A stretch of 15,769 nucleotides of DNA from JBALVO01 sp036961445 (GTDB lineage Bacteria > Pseudomonadota > Gammaproteobacteria > Pseudomonadales > Halieaceae): assembly GCA_036961445.1 (NCBI GenBank), contig JBALVO010000086.1:1-15769 (forward strand). The letters are read 5' to 3'. Under the pieces are notes generated by a model that did no database searches, was not told where the DNA came from, and saw only the letters and a program-made list of their open reading frames with translations. Positions 7,620-14,671 of this stretch are shown here, piece by piece; within the stretch, counting starts at the first letter, position 1, and every line of letters starts with the position of its first letter. Position numbers and translations under genes: made by a program.

Positions 7620-9056
7620 ATGAAACGCAGAAATTTTTTGAAATACGGCGGAGCCAGTATCGTCACCCTGCCCTCCACCGCTCTCATAAGCGGCTGTGCC
7701 AAGGAAAATGCCGATGACAACGACGCATTCTGGCGCCAGGGAAATTTCCCTCCAGTAACGGAAGAAGTCACCGAGACTAAGCTTGCAGTCGAAGGCAGTA
7801 TTCCACCGGACTTGAATGGCTATTACTATCGCAACGGACCCAACAGCTGGAAGGGTCCCAGCCGGCATTTCTTTTTTGGCGACGGTATGATCCACGGTGT
7901 GAAAATCGAAAATGGCCAGGCCAGGTGGTATCGTAATCGTTACGTGGAAACACCGTTTCTTTACGGTGAATCCAGCAACTTTAAAACCGCCATGGATCCT
8001 GCAGCCAACCAGAGCAATGTTTCACTGATCTACCACGGTGGCAAGCTGCTTTCGCTGGGCGAAGCTGGTTTACCGTATGAAATGAATCACGAAGACCTTT
8101 CAACCAAAGCGCCCTACGACTTCCAGGGCAAACTCGCCGGGGCAATGACCGCCCACCCAAAAATTGATCCGGTAAGCGGGGAACTATTTTTCTTTGGCTA
8201 TAACGCTGTAAAACCCTACCTCACTTACTACCGTGTCAGTGCCGCCGGCGAGTTGGTGCAAAAGGAAGTATTGGAAACGGCTGGCCCGGCTCTGATGCAT
8301 GATTTTGCGATGACCGAGAATTACGTCATCTTTCTGGAATTGCCTATCGTTTTTTCATGGTTCGCGATGATTAAAGGCGAAGCCTTGCCTTTTACCTGGA
8401 ACGATAAGGCCCCCAGCCGTATAGGCGTAATGCCAAAGACTGGTAGCAGCAAAGACCTGAAGTGGTTTGATATCGATCCCGCGTTTGTATTTCATGTCAT
8501 GAACGCTTTTGAGCAGGGCGACGATTGCATCCTCGATGTGGCACGCTACGATCAGTTATGGGTCAAGGGTTCCAGCGACTTTGACTACCCTGCCCGTCTC
8601 AGTCGTTACACACTGGGAATGAAATCAGGTGCCGCCAACATGCAACAAATTGGCCCGCAACGCATGGAGTTCCCGCAGATCAATCGCAACTTATCCGGGC
8701 GGAGTTATCGCTACGGCTATAGCCTGGGCGTCACCGTCGCCGGCGCTGGCAGCAACCGCCACGAAACTATAGGCAGTATTTTAAAACACGATCTACTATC
8801 GGGTGACGTCCAGACTTTTGACGTGGGTGATGGCGCTATTCCAGGCGAACCATTCTTCGTTCCCTCAATCAAAGATGGCAATGAAGACGATGGCTACGTG
8901 TTGAGCTATGTTTACTCACCGCAGAGCCATTCCACCAGTTTGTGGATTATGGATGCACACAATCTCAGTAACGTATTGGCAAAGGTAAATCTGGCCGCTC
9001 GGGTGCCACAGGGTTTCCACGGCCTATGGCTGTCGATGGAACAGTTGCAGGCCTAA
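7620..9056 (+). CDS. Carotenoid oxygenase (RPE65/CCD family) with Tat lipoprotein signal
   Basis: This 478-residue non-haem iron enzyme belongs to the family that cleaves carotenoids, apocarotenoids or stilbenes to aldehydes. All four iron-binding histidines are visible: His179 (TAHPKID), His227 (LMHDFAMTE), His292 (FHVMNAFE) and His467 (GFHGLW). GEPFFVP near 408-414 supplies a typical second-shell Glu. The N-terminus MKRRNFLKYGGAS matches the twin-arginine motif, and ISGC ending at Cys26 is a plausible lipobox, so the folded iron enzyme may be exported and lipid-anchored. The ATG at 7620 is preferred over the TTG at 7608, which lies almost on the GGAG at 7603-7606 and would lengthen the region before the twin arginines. 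It is the last gene of the operon, 37 bases after the second SDR. Substrate unknown; lignostilbene-type cleavage is an alternative to carotenoid cleavage. Confidence 0.88.
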   Translation: MKRRNFLKYGGASIVTLPSTALISGCAKENADDNDAFWRQGNFPPVTEEVTETKLAVEGSIPPDLNGYYYRNGPNSWKGPSRHFFFGDGMIHGVKIENGQARWYRNRYVETPFLYGESSNFKTAMDPAANQSNVSLIYHGGKLLSLGEAGLPYEMNHEDLSTKAPYDFQGKLAGAMTAHPKIDPVSGELFFFGYNAVKPYLTYYRVSAAGELVQKEVLETAGPALMHDFAMTENYVIFLELPIVFSWFAMIKGEALPFTWNDKAPSRIGVMPKTGSSKDLKWFDIDPAFVFHVMNAFEQGDDCILDVARYDQLWVKGSSDFDYPARLSRYTLGMKSGAANMQQIGPQRMEFPQINRNLSGRSYRYGYSLGVTVAGAGSNRHETIGSILKHDLLSGDVQTFDVGDGAIPGEPFFVPSIKDGNEDDGYVLSYVYSPQSHSTSLWIMDAHNLSNVLAKVNLAARVPQGFHGLWLSMEQLQA

Positions 9057-9063
9057 TAAAGAA

Positions 9064-9090
9064 AAGGGTGAGCCGTAAACCTACGCCCTT
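9064..9090. terminator. Weak hairpin between convergent genes
   Basis: AAGGGTG at 9064-9070 can pair with CGCCCTT at 9084-9090 (one G-U pair) around a 13-base loop, just after the oxygenase stop and before the 3' end of the opposing DUF2505 gene. An A-rich run precedes it on the plus strand, which reads as a U-rich run on the minus strand. It may act as a terminator, mainly for the minus-strand gene. The stem is short. Confidence 0.25.
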
Positions 9091-9105
9091 CAATTCACGG
9101 CGGAG

Positions 9106-9582
9106 TTAGTCGAGCTGATCCTGCAAGTAAGCCAGCTCATCAGTACAGCCCTGTTCGGCCTGGCCGCAAATATATTTCTCAATCCTGCCACCTATCAAGG
9201 GTATATTCGCCTTCACCTGGTGCTTAATGGAATAGCAGCAGCCCGCATCGGTGGGATAGAGTTCAAATTTGGCCCGAATACAAACTGGCTGACCTTCCAT
9301 TTCAAATGTGTAATCACCATTCCAGCCGCCCTCGCCATCGGGTTGCCACTTCTCGATCATGTGCATGGTCTGTTCTGGATCCAGCATCTTTGCGAGGAAA
9401 CGAGGCAGGTCTCTCTTCAGCCTTCGGGTCAGGCTAACGACTGTGACGCCCGCGCTATCCTCCACTTCACAACTGGCCTCCAACTCGCCCATAGCCAGGC
9501 AGCGATCTACCAGAAACTGGGGTTCGGTGAGCAGATTGAAAACGCTCTCGGCATCGTGTTCAAATTCATAGTCCATTGACAT
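9106..9582 (-). CDS. DUF2505 family protein (START/SRPBCC-like fold)
   Basis: This 158-residue cytoplasmic protein begins MSMDYEFEHDAESVFNLLTE, which matches the opening of DUF2505 proteins, a START/SRPBCC-like family with an internal hydrophobic cavity. The middle has WNGDYTFEMEG and IRAKFELYPTD, alternating strands of such a fold, and a C-terminal amphipathic helix follows from about residue 128. No catalytic residue is known for the family; binding of a lipid or isoprenoid is inferred from the fold only. A GGGAAGGG just upstream of ATG 9582 supports the start. The gene converges on the carotenoid oxygenase gene and is divergent from the pair at 9834-11339, with a structured promoter region between. 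Confidence 0.7.
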   Translation of the reverse strand: MSMDYEFEHDAESVFNLLTEPQFLVDRCLAMGELEASCEVEDSAGVTVVSLTRRLKRDLPRFLAKMLDPEQTMHMIEKWQPDGEGGWNGDYTFEMEGQPVCIRAKFELYPTDAGCCYSIKHQVKANIPLIGGRIEKYICGQAEQGCTDELAYLQDQLD

Positions 9583-9624
9583 AACAACCCTTCCCCGGGG
9601 CGCGTATCCATATTAGTTAGTCGT

Positions 9625-9697
9625 CTACCACTATCCAGAGCATCGGCCACTGGTAGAGGCAATATAGATAGTGGCAACTCTGCACAATACTTGTCAA
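9625..9697 (-). promoter_or_regulatory. Promoter with overlapping alternative inverted repeats upstream of the DUF2505 gene
   Basis: On the minus strand TTGACA (9692-9697) is a perfect -35 element. CACTAT (9668-9673) follows after 18 bases as a moderate -10. The -10 lies inside GATAGTGG (plus strand 9667-9674), which is exactly complementary to CCACTATC at 9628-9635. A second pair, CTACCA at 9625-9630 with TGGTAG at 9651-9656, shares bases with the first, so the two hairpins exclude each other. The 39-base distance between the 8-base arms would also suit a repressor dimer looping four helical turns. Confidence 0.4.
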
Positions 9698-9833
9698 CAA
9701 ATGTGTTTTTTTCTGCTCCTTCGCTGCACATGCATCCCCTCAATACAGTCATAACTGATCACAATCAATGAAATTTTCCGCTCCAGGCCGTGTAATCATC
9801 CATACCAAGGTCTGACTAGAGCAGGATATGGAC

Positions 9834-10613
9834 ATGCTGACCAATACCAACCCATCACGCAGAGGCTTGCGCTTCTTGAAACGCGTGATGTATTCCCAGT
9901 TGGCGTTGCGCGACGCTGTCATGATCCTGTTTGGCAAACAGCGACCCAGCCTTACATTCAAAGTGCTGGCAGAACCCAGCTCGGTGTACATAAACTTCCT
10001 GGTAAATGAAAACATGGCGCAGGAATTTGCCAGTTACATCAACCTTGCCGAGGGCTTTTCCCCAACGCCAATCAGGTGCCTCGCGGGTGAGGAACCAGCA
10101 CTCCTGTTGACCCTGAATATTTACGAGGTCAGCGGTATCGTCAAGGGAACCAGAGCCGAGTGGTCAACCTACGTCGCTGACAGGGATGGGATCCCCCGTT
10201 ACATGGTGCTTGAGGCGCGTGCCGGTGAAGGCTCGTTGGACCCGGTCAACTTTTTCACCCGGGCTGACCGGGTGGAGCATGTCATGGTGGATGAGACCGT
10301 AAAATCTACCGTCGCGTCGCTGGATGGCGGGCTGTTCAGCTCTACCCTTCGCTTGAACGACCAACACCCAGTGGCTGAACTGGCCGCCGAATGGATAGCA
10401 GCCAATGATTACATCTACTGGCGTAACGGCGTCTGTGACCGCAGCTGGTACGACGCAAGCCTGTTCGACGCCACGGTTCACATAATTCCACCTGATGATG
10501 CCTCAATCAGCGATGGAACACACTGGGCCAGATTTGTACAACCGCAACCCAGGCATGTATTGCAGTACGATGGGGAACTGGACCTGGTGTTATCGCCCTG
10601 GTTCAACATCTAG
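9834..10613 (+). CDS. Acetoacetate decarboxylase-fold protein lacking the Schiff-base lysine (tentative)
   Basis: This 259-residue protein has no signal peptide. Its central part (residues about 50-140) resembles the acetoacetate decarboxylase superfamily: a segment after INLAEGFSP, a strand block LLLTLNIYEVSGI, then GTRAEWSTYV and GIPRYMVLEA at 119-128. In true decarboxylases this last position reads roughly GFPKK and carries the Schiff-base lysine. Here it is Arg-Tyr, so decarboxylation by that mechanism is unlikely. The C-terminal half, with several Trp and Tyr, is not recognised. ATG 9834 is preferred to ATG 9828 because AGGA at 9823-9826 then has 7-base spacing. The next gene begins nine bases after the stop, so the two are probably cotranscribed. 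The family call is by eye and tentative. Confidence 0.4.
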   Translation: MLTNTNPSRRGLRFLKRVMYSQLALRDAVMILFGKQRPSLTFKVLAEPSSVYINFLVNENMAQEFASYINLAEGFSPTPIRCLAGEEPALLLTLNIYEVSGIVKGTRAEWSTYVADRDGIPRYMVLEARAGEGSLDPVNFFTRADRVEHVMVDETVKSTVASLDGGLFSSTLRLNDQHPVAELAAEWIAANDYIYWRNGVCDRSWYDASLFDATVHIIPPDDASISDGTHWARFVQPQPRHVLQYDGELDLVLSPWFNI

Positions 10614-10622
10614 GACGTGGTG

Positions 10623-11339
10623 ATGGAAGCCAACATAATACTGGTGCACGGGATATTTACCTGTAGCGAGGCGCTAGCGTCGGATACCGCTGCTCGCGAG
10701 AAAGCCATTGCTGAACACGGCAAGGCTCTGGGTGTATGTGGCTACGAATGGGTCTCAGGGCGTGGCAAAAAACTGGCAAATCGCCTCCTACAGCGTGCTC
10801 GAGGGACTGCTCGTGCAGTCGATGCCATTGAGATCATCGAACTCAATGAAAGAGCTGTGCGCGCTTCGCTGGCGAATGATTCCACCCGATTGCATTGGCA
10901 AGAAGCCTTGAGCTGCGCTCCATACGGAATCGACACGGCGCGCTCGTTCATTCTGATAGGAACACCACGCCAGCAAGTTGAAGGACCCCCGAAAGGCCAG
11001 CGCCTGCTCTGGTTCGGGCAAGGACTAAGCGAACTCACTGAAGCAGAGTTTATCGAGCATTACACCGGCCATCACGGCCCGCTGGTGGCGGGATATGCAC
11101 CAGCACTGGGACTTCGACGGTATAGGCAGATACCCAGTGAACAGGGCGAGCTCTGCGACTCCCTGCGCGAACTGGGCCTGGGGCAAGCGATCGCGCCTGC
11201 CGTCTTTGCGGAACTTTTTATGGGCGCACCGCCACTCAAGCTCGCCAGCTTACGCATCCGGCGTATCGCCAACCGGGAGATCGGAAAAGACGAGAAGCGA
11301 CATATCGATTTCTCACAGTCCAGGTTACAGCTGGTATAA
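10623..11339 (+). CDS. EthD domain-containing protein
   Basis: This 238-residue protein carries an EthD-type dimeric alpha/beta barrel domain in its C-terminal half, roughly residues 127-215. The recognisable part is LSELTEAEFIEHYTGHHGPL at 136-154, the usual acidic-Phe-x-x-His-Tyr...His-x-Pro/Gly-Leu pattern, followed by LGLRRYRQI. The N-terminal 120 residues have a weak echo of the same pattern (AEHGKALGVCGYEWV near 30-44), so the protein may be a degenerate tandem of two such domains, as in some EthD proteins. Proteins of this family bind or act on hydrophobic or aromatic compounds and some assist cytochrome P450 systems; no specific role can be read here. AGGA at 10612-10615 sets ATG 10623 with 7-base spacing, although two GTG codons precede it in frame. 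It follows the decarboxylase-fold gene closely. Confidence 0.65.
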   Translation: MEANIILVHGIFTCSEALASDTAAREKAIAEHGKALGVCGYEWVSGRGKKLANRLLQRARGTARAVDAIEIIELNERAVRASLANDSTRLHWQEALSCAPYGIDTARSFILIGTPRQQVEGPPKGQRLLWFGQGLSELTEAEFIEHYTGHHGPLVAGYAPALGLRRYRQIPSEQGELCDSLRELGLGQAIAPAVFAELFMGAPPLKLASLRIRRIANREIGKDEKRHIDFSQSRLQLV

Positions 11340-11469
11340 GACATGTCCTGAATAAAGGTGCCTCGATCACAGCCCCCGCCAGCGCATCGGGAATCGCCCC
11401 CGAGTTGTTAGACATTCGCCAGCCGCTTATCGGACTGTCCCCGGTCAGGAAAAAAACCCCGGCTATTCT

Positions 11470-12360
11470 TTAATGTGACGATACCGTCGCGGGATTTCTT
11501 CCAAGCAGATCTTTCACTTGGGTGACTGCGATGGCAGCCTGCGCATATCCAGCCTTCGCGGAGGGTGCCCGGGTTTCGGGATCGAGCGGATTCGGCCCCA
11601 TTGCCACCACCGATGCTGCGTCCGGAGTTAATACCAGAACCCCCGCGCCGCTCTCCCGAAGCAGTTTCACTTCCTTGCGCAGGCCAGCATCCGGGGTGAA
11701 GTTTGGCTTGTAACCCATCGGTGCCAAAACCAGCACCTCCTGCGCCCCGTGCGCGTAATCGGCGCTGTTTGCCGAACGGATACCACCGTCGATATAGGGC
11801 GTGCCTCTCACATCAACCACCGGCCATATCCCCGGCACGGCGCAACTGGCGGCAATGGCATCAGTGAGGCTTACTCCCGACTTCCTATCGAACACCTCAG
11901 GCGCACCTGTTTCCGCGTTGACTACCAACACCTTGAGGGCCACTTCGGGCCATTGGCAACCGTTTAGTCGCTGTTCAATGACGCGGTAACGCTTCTGGGC
12001 AGGCACCGTACTGGCTCTGATTGCCATCTTCCCCACCTTGCGACGAAATTTCTCTGGCTGCTTGCGGACCAACAGGGCGGGCAGTAACTTGAACAGCACC
12101 CGCTTGAGACTGACTTTGGGCATCAGTTCCTCCACCTGCTGATCAGGATCCACCTGGCGTTGATACAACTGATCGAGGGAACATCCTCCGTATACCTGAG
12201 CGCCCACCGCCGCGCCCGCTGATGTACCCAGCACAGTACCAAAGCTGTCGATGTCGACTCCTCTTTCCTTGAGGCCGTGCAGCAGGCCAGTCATCCAGGC
12301 AATTCCGGCCACGCCTCCGCCACCGAGTACCAGGCAACGCTCGCTCACATCGCAGATCAC
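11470..12360 (-). CDS. Patatin-like phospholipase / lipid acyl hydrolase
   Basis: This 296-residue enzyme has all patatin signatures: the oxyanion loop GGGGVAG at 13-19, the nucleophile elbow GTSAG at 45-49 with Ser47, and DGG at 191-193 with Asp191 completing the Ser-Asp dyad. It should hydrolyse acyl esters of phospholipids or neutral lipids. There is no signal peptide; the start runs straight into the first strand (ERCLVLGGGG), so it is probably cytoplasmic or peripheral on the inner membrane. The start is a GTG at 12360, the only candidate before the oxyanion loop in this frame. It overlaps the stop of a small upstream ORF as GTGA. No strong ribosome site is seen, which fits coupling to that ORF. 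A secreted type III toxin such as ExoU is unlikely, given the short simple architecture. Confidence 0.88.
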   Translation of the reverse strand: MICDVSERCLVLGGGGVAGIAWMTGLLHGLKERGVDIDSFGTVLGTSAGAAVGAQVYGGCSLDQLYQRQVDPDQQVEELMPKVSLKRVLFKLLPALLVRKQPEKFRRKVGKMAIRASTVPAQKRYRVIEQRLNGCQWPEVALKVLVVNAETGAPEVFDRKSGVSLTDAIAASCAVPGIWPVVDVRGTPYIDGGIRSANSADYAHGAQEVLVLAPMGYKPNFTPDAGLRKEVKLLRESGAGVLVLTPDAASVVAMGPNPLDPETRAPSAKAGYAQAAIAVTQVKDLLGRNPATVSSH

Positions 12361-12545
12361 GGGTTGTTCTCTGGCACTATGGTGGCTGGCCCATGGAGCA
12401 GGATCCCTTCCATATAAAAATAACCTTCATGTTCCTGCCGCTGGCACATCACCTTTGGATCGCCGGGCAGAGGGGTTGCGTCAAAAAAAGGATTTACAGG
12501 GAGGCACCAGTAAGCATACATCCGCCATCTTAGCGCTACCTTCAT
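12357..12545 (-). CDS. Small hypothetical protein upstream of the patatin gene
   Basis: A 62-residue frame starts at ATG 12545 (preceded in frame by a GTG) and ends in a TGA that shares bases with the GTG start of the patatin gene. The sequence is protein-like, with aromatic and Pro-rich parts (WRMYAYWCLPVNPFFD near 7-22, HEGYFYMEGILLHG near 39-52), two Cys, and mixed acidic and basic residues. A GGGG about a dozen bases upstream is a weak ribosome site. I recognise no family. The four-base overlap and the lack of a strong ribosome site for the next gene suggest translational coupling. It might instead be the remnant of a longer gene, since an in-frame stop lies close upstream. Confidence 0.45.
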   Translation of the reverse strand: MKVALRWRMYAYWCLPVNPFFDATPLPGDPKVMCQRQEHEGYFYMEGILLHGPATIVPENNP

Positions 12546-12621
12546 CACTATGAAATCCCCACACTAGATAAACCCGTCACCGACCCCTTCCGCCTCATCA
12601 CCTGCCCCGAGTACCCAGGCT

Positions 12622-13434
12622 TTAGCTGTGCCAGTCCCTGGGGTCTAATTGATAGTAGGTTCTCAACTCCTCGTACAATTCCGGACGTCGCTTATTTAGC
12701 TGATGGGGCTTTTCGAAAAAAGTTTCAGTGGCCACCGCAAAGAATTCCGCGGGATTCGTCGTGCCATATTCATCCATCACTGTTTTGAGGCCGGTAATAC
12801 TTCTGGCATCAAGATCTGCAAAATTATCGGAGAAAATTCGAGCCCAGGCTTTATAGGTATTGCGTCGCAGAGGGGGTGCACCGTTGGTCGATCCGGATTC
12901 TGCATCCAACTGGTGAGCAAATTCATGCAAAACCACATTGTGACCATCGGTAAAATCCCTTGCCCCCTTCTCCACATCGTCCCAGGAAAGAATGACCCTG
13001 CCGTTATCCCAGGATTCACCCAGCATTCCCTGTGAACCAGTTGCAATAGTGCCGTTGGCCTGATGTTGCTCTCGCTCGACCCGAAAAGCAGTCGGATAGA
13101 CCAATATCGCAGTCAGCTTTGGATAGATCGGCCGCTTTTTGTTAAGCAGCAGAAGACAGGCCTCCGCTGCAATAGTGACGCGGATCTCGTCTGTTATCGT
13201 CAGCCCTGAGCAGCCATAAAATTCCTTACGGTCGATGAAAAACTTGATCCGTTGCCGCAGCTGCGACTGCTCGTCTTGTGAGAGTGCAGAATAAATGGGT
13301 AATCGGCTCTCCACAATAGCGAGCCAGTCTTCCGGGAAAGGCATGTTAAGTAGCGACTGATCACGCCATCGCTTGTAGAAGAAGTACAAACCAAAGGCGA
13401 CCAATGCGGCCAATAACGGGACTAAGGCAACCAT
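12622..13434 (-). CDS. mtfA: MtfA-type zinc-dependent peptidase
   Basis: This 270-residue metallopeptidase belongs to the MtfA family (Mlc titration factor A, related to the anthrax lethal factor fold). The zinc site HEFAH is at residues 170-174 (His170, Glu171, His174), followed by QLDAESGSTNG. The third ligand is probably Glu230 in NPAEFFAVATE, the second family signature. Residues 2-20 form a hydrophobic helix (VALVPLLAALVAFGLYFFY) followed by KRWRDQ, so the protein is probably anchored in the inner membrane, as is common in longer MtfA homologues. In E. coli MtfA binds the glucose repressor Mlc and has aminopeptidase activity; no Mlc gene is in this window, so the partner here is unknown. 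It lies between the crotonase gene (114 bases upstream) and the small ORF (76 bases downstream), all on the minus strand. Confidence 0.88.
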   Translation of the reverse strand: MVALVPLLAALVAFGLYFFYKRWRDQSLLNMPFPEDWLAIVESRLPIYSALSQDEQSQLRQRIKFFIDRKEFYGCSGLTITDEIRVTIAAEACLLLLNKKRPIYPKLTAILVYPTAFRVEREQHQANGTIATGSQGMLGESWDNGRVILSWDDVEKGARDFTDGHNVVLHEFAHQLDAESGSTNGAPPLRRNTYKAWARIFSDNFADLDARSITGLKTVMDEYGTTNPAEFFAVATETFFEKPHQLNKRRPELYEELRTYYQLDPRDWHS

Positions 13435-13548
13435 AAGTTGATTCTATGACAACGGATCTGACAAGTTAACCCAACCGGATCCCTGAAATCCATCGTTAAG
13501 TCTCAAGTCACTGCTGTTTCCCGGGTAGCGGCCATGATTACCGGCTTG

Positions 13549-14208
13549 CTACTCCAGGCTGTCTCGCATTGCCTGCAAGGTGTGTACTCTAATTGATAAC
13601 TTGTTAGCAGCATATTGCGCCTGTGGAAGCTGAGCCAGTTTTTCAGCCACTTCCATGGCCCTTGCGTCCAGTACCGCGGCCTCAACTGCCTCATCGGTAA
13701 AGCCGGCTTCCACCGCCTGCTCCGGATTATAGACTTCCGACTGCAAGGCAACCCGGCTCATATGGCGTTTGGCTATTCGCGAGGCTGTCAGCTCCACCAG
13801 AATGGGCGGCAGATCCATGCCAATAGCTGTTTCAGGCAAGCTCATTTTGAAGTTTCCCAGGCTGCCAATGCGATAATCGCTAGCCATAATGATAAAAGCG
13901 CCCATGGCGATACCGTGCCCGGTACAGGCCGCTACCAGCGGCAGGGGAAAACTGTACAGCCGAACCAGTAGTTCGAAACCCCGCTTGACCATCGCCATGC
14001 CTTGTTCCGGGCCCTTCTTGAACTCGCCAAGGTCAAAACCAGCGGAGAACATACCTTCGCGGCCGCACAGGATGACAGCACCTGCCTGCTCTTTTTCAGC
14101 TCGATCGAGTCCCTGGTTGATATCTTCGAGGAACTGGTGCCCGACCACGTTTGCTTTACCGTCATCAAAGGTAAGCGTGACGATATTGTTGTTTGTCTCG
14201 TATTTCAT
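13549..14208 (-). CDS. Enoyl-CoA hydratase/isomerase (crotonase) family protein, short subfamily
   Basis: This 219-residue protein has the crotonase core: oxyanion-hole segment GREGMFSAGFDLGEF near 49-63, GHGIAMGAFIIMASDYRIG near 97-115, and LPETAIGMDLPP near 123-134. Compared by eye with rat enoyl-CoA hydratase, the first catalytic Glu (144) is replaced by a hydrophobic residue in the GAFIIMASD segment, while the second (164) is kept as the Glu of LPETAIG. One glutamate fits an isomerase or another acyl-CoA reaction better than hydration of a double bond. Length is normal for the short subfamily of about 220-230 residues, so I do not call it truncated. The start ATG 14208 has no clear ribosome site. 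A dyad with TGACA arms lies 24-40 bases upstream and may be an operator. Confidence 0.82.
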   Translation of the reverse strand: MKYETNNNIVTLTFDDGKANVVGHQFLEDINQGLDRAEKEQAGAVILCGREGMFSAGFDLGEFKKGPEQGMAMVKRGFELLVRLYSFPLPLVAACTGHGIAMGAFIIMASDYRIGSLGNFKMSLPETAIGMDLPPILVELTASRIAKRHMSRVALQSEVYNPEQAVEAGFTDEAVEAAVLDARAMEVAEKLAQLPQAQYAANKLSIRVHTLQAMRDSLE

Positions 14209-14671
14209 TTGAATTGCCGAATTGATATATGTGACAGCAATAGTGTCATTACGTTTTCAGTAGCACAAGGGGCTGACTGATTCGAACCCGTTAACTCGCA
14301 CCAGCCCTGAGAAGCGCGCTGCGAGGATCATCTCTGGCTTCAGCTCCCTTTGAGCAACGCCACAGCCAATGATCTCTGCGGGGCGCGTCGCTGAGGGGAT
14401 CGGTAACGCTTGTATGTATTGATCACCGAATCATCCTATTTCGACATTTAGCTTACCAGTACCGTCAGTAGCCTTATGAGCGCATATCAATTCAATAGCA
14501 ATCCAACCGCGGCAGCTTGCCGTACCTGTTTGCGAATATTTCAACTCTTTAGCCAATTGGTGATAAATCTGGCATGCTGGTGGCCGCTAATTTTTCGTTT
14601 ATCGCTCAGACAGTCCGTTGGTTATGCGTAGTCGCTGGCCAGTCAAACAATTTCAGGAAAACTCCAATAAA
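14209..14671. other. Divergent intergenic region with a candidate operator
   Basis: These 463 bases separate the crotonase gene (minus) from the CDP-alcohol phosphotransferase gene (plus). I see no coding frame with a ribosome site. TGACA at 14232-14236 and TGTCA at 14244-14248 form an inverted repeat with 7-base spacing close to the crotonase start. Further on, GGGCTG near 14270-14275 can pair with CAGCCC at 14302-14307. The stretch from about 14410 to 14640 is A/T-richer and should hold the promoter of the plus-strand gene, but no clear consensus was found. Confidence 0.35.

Noticed and set aside
11387..11470. Hairpin TCGGG/CCCGA and the CCCCGG repeats after the EthD gene as a terminator
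   Set aside because: Stems of only four or five bases and no following U tract; the CCCCGG copies are direct, not inverted.
13435..13548. Truncation or frameshift at the crotonase C-terminus
   Set aside because: The short crotonase subfamily normally ends at about this length, and the in-frame text after the TAG does not resemble the missing helix of longer members.
14268..14308. TTCGAA-containing segment resembling a tRNA T-arm on the minus strand
   Set aside because: The T-stem does not pair, and no acceptor stem, anticodon arm or CCA can be built around it.
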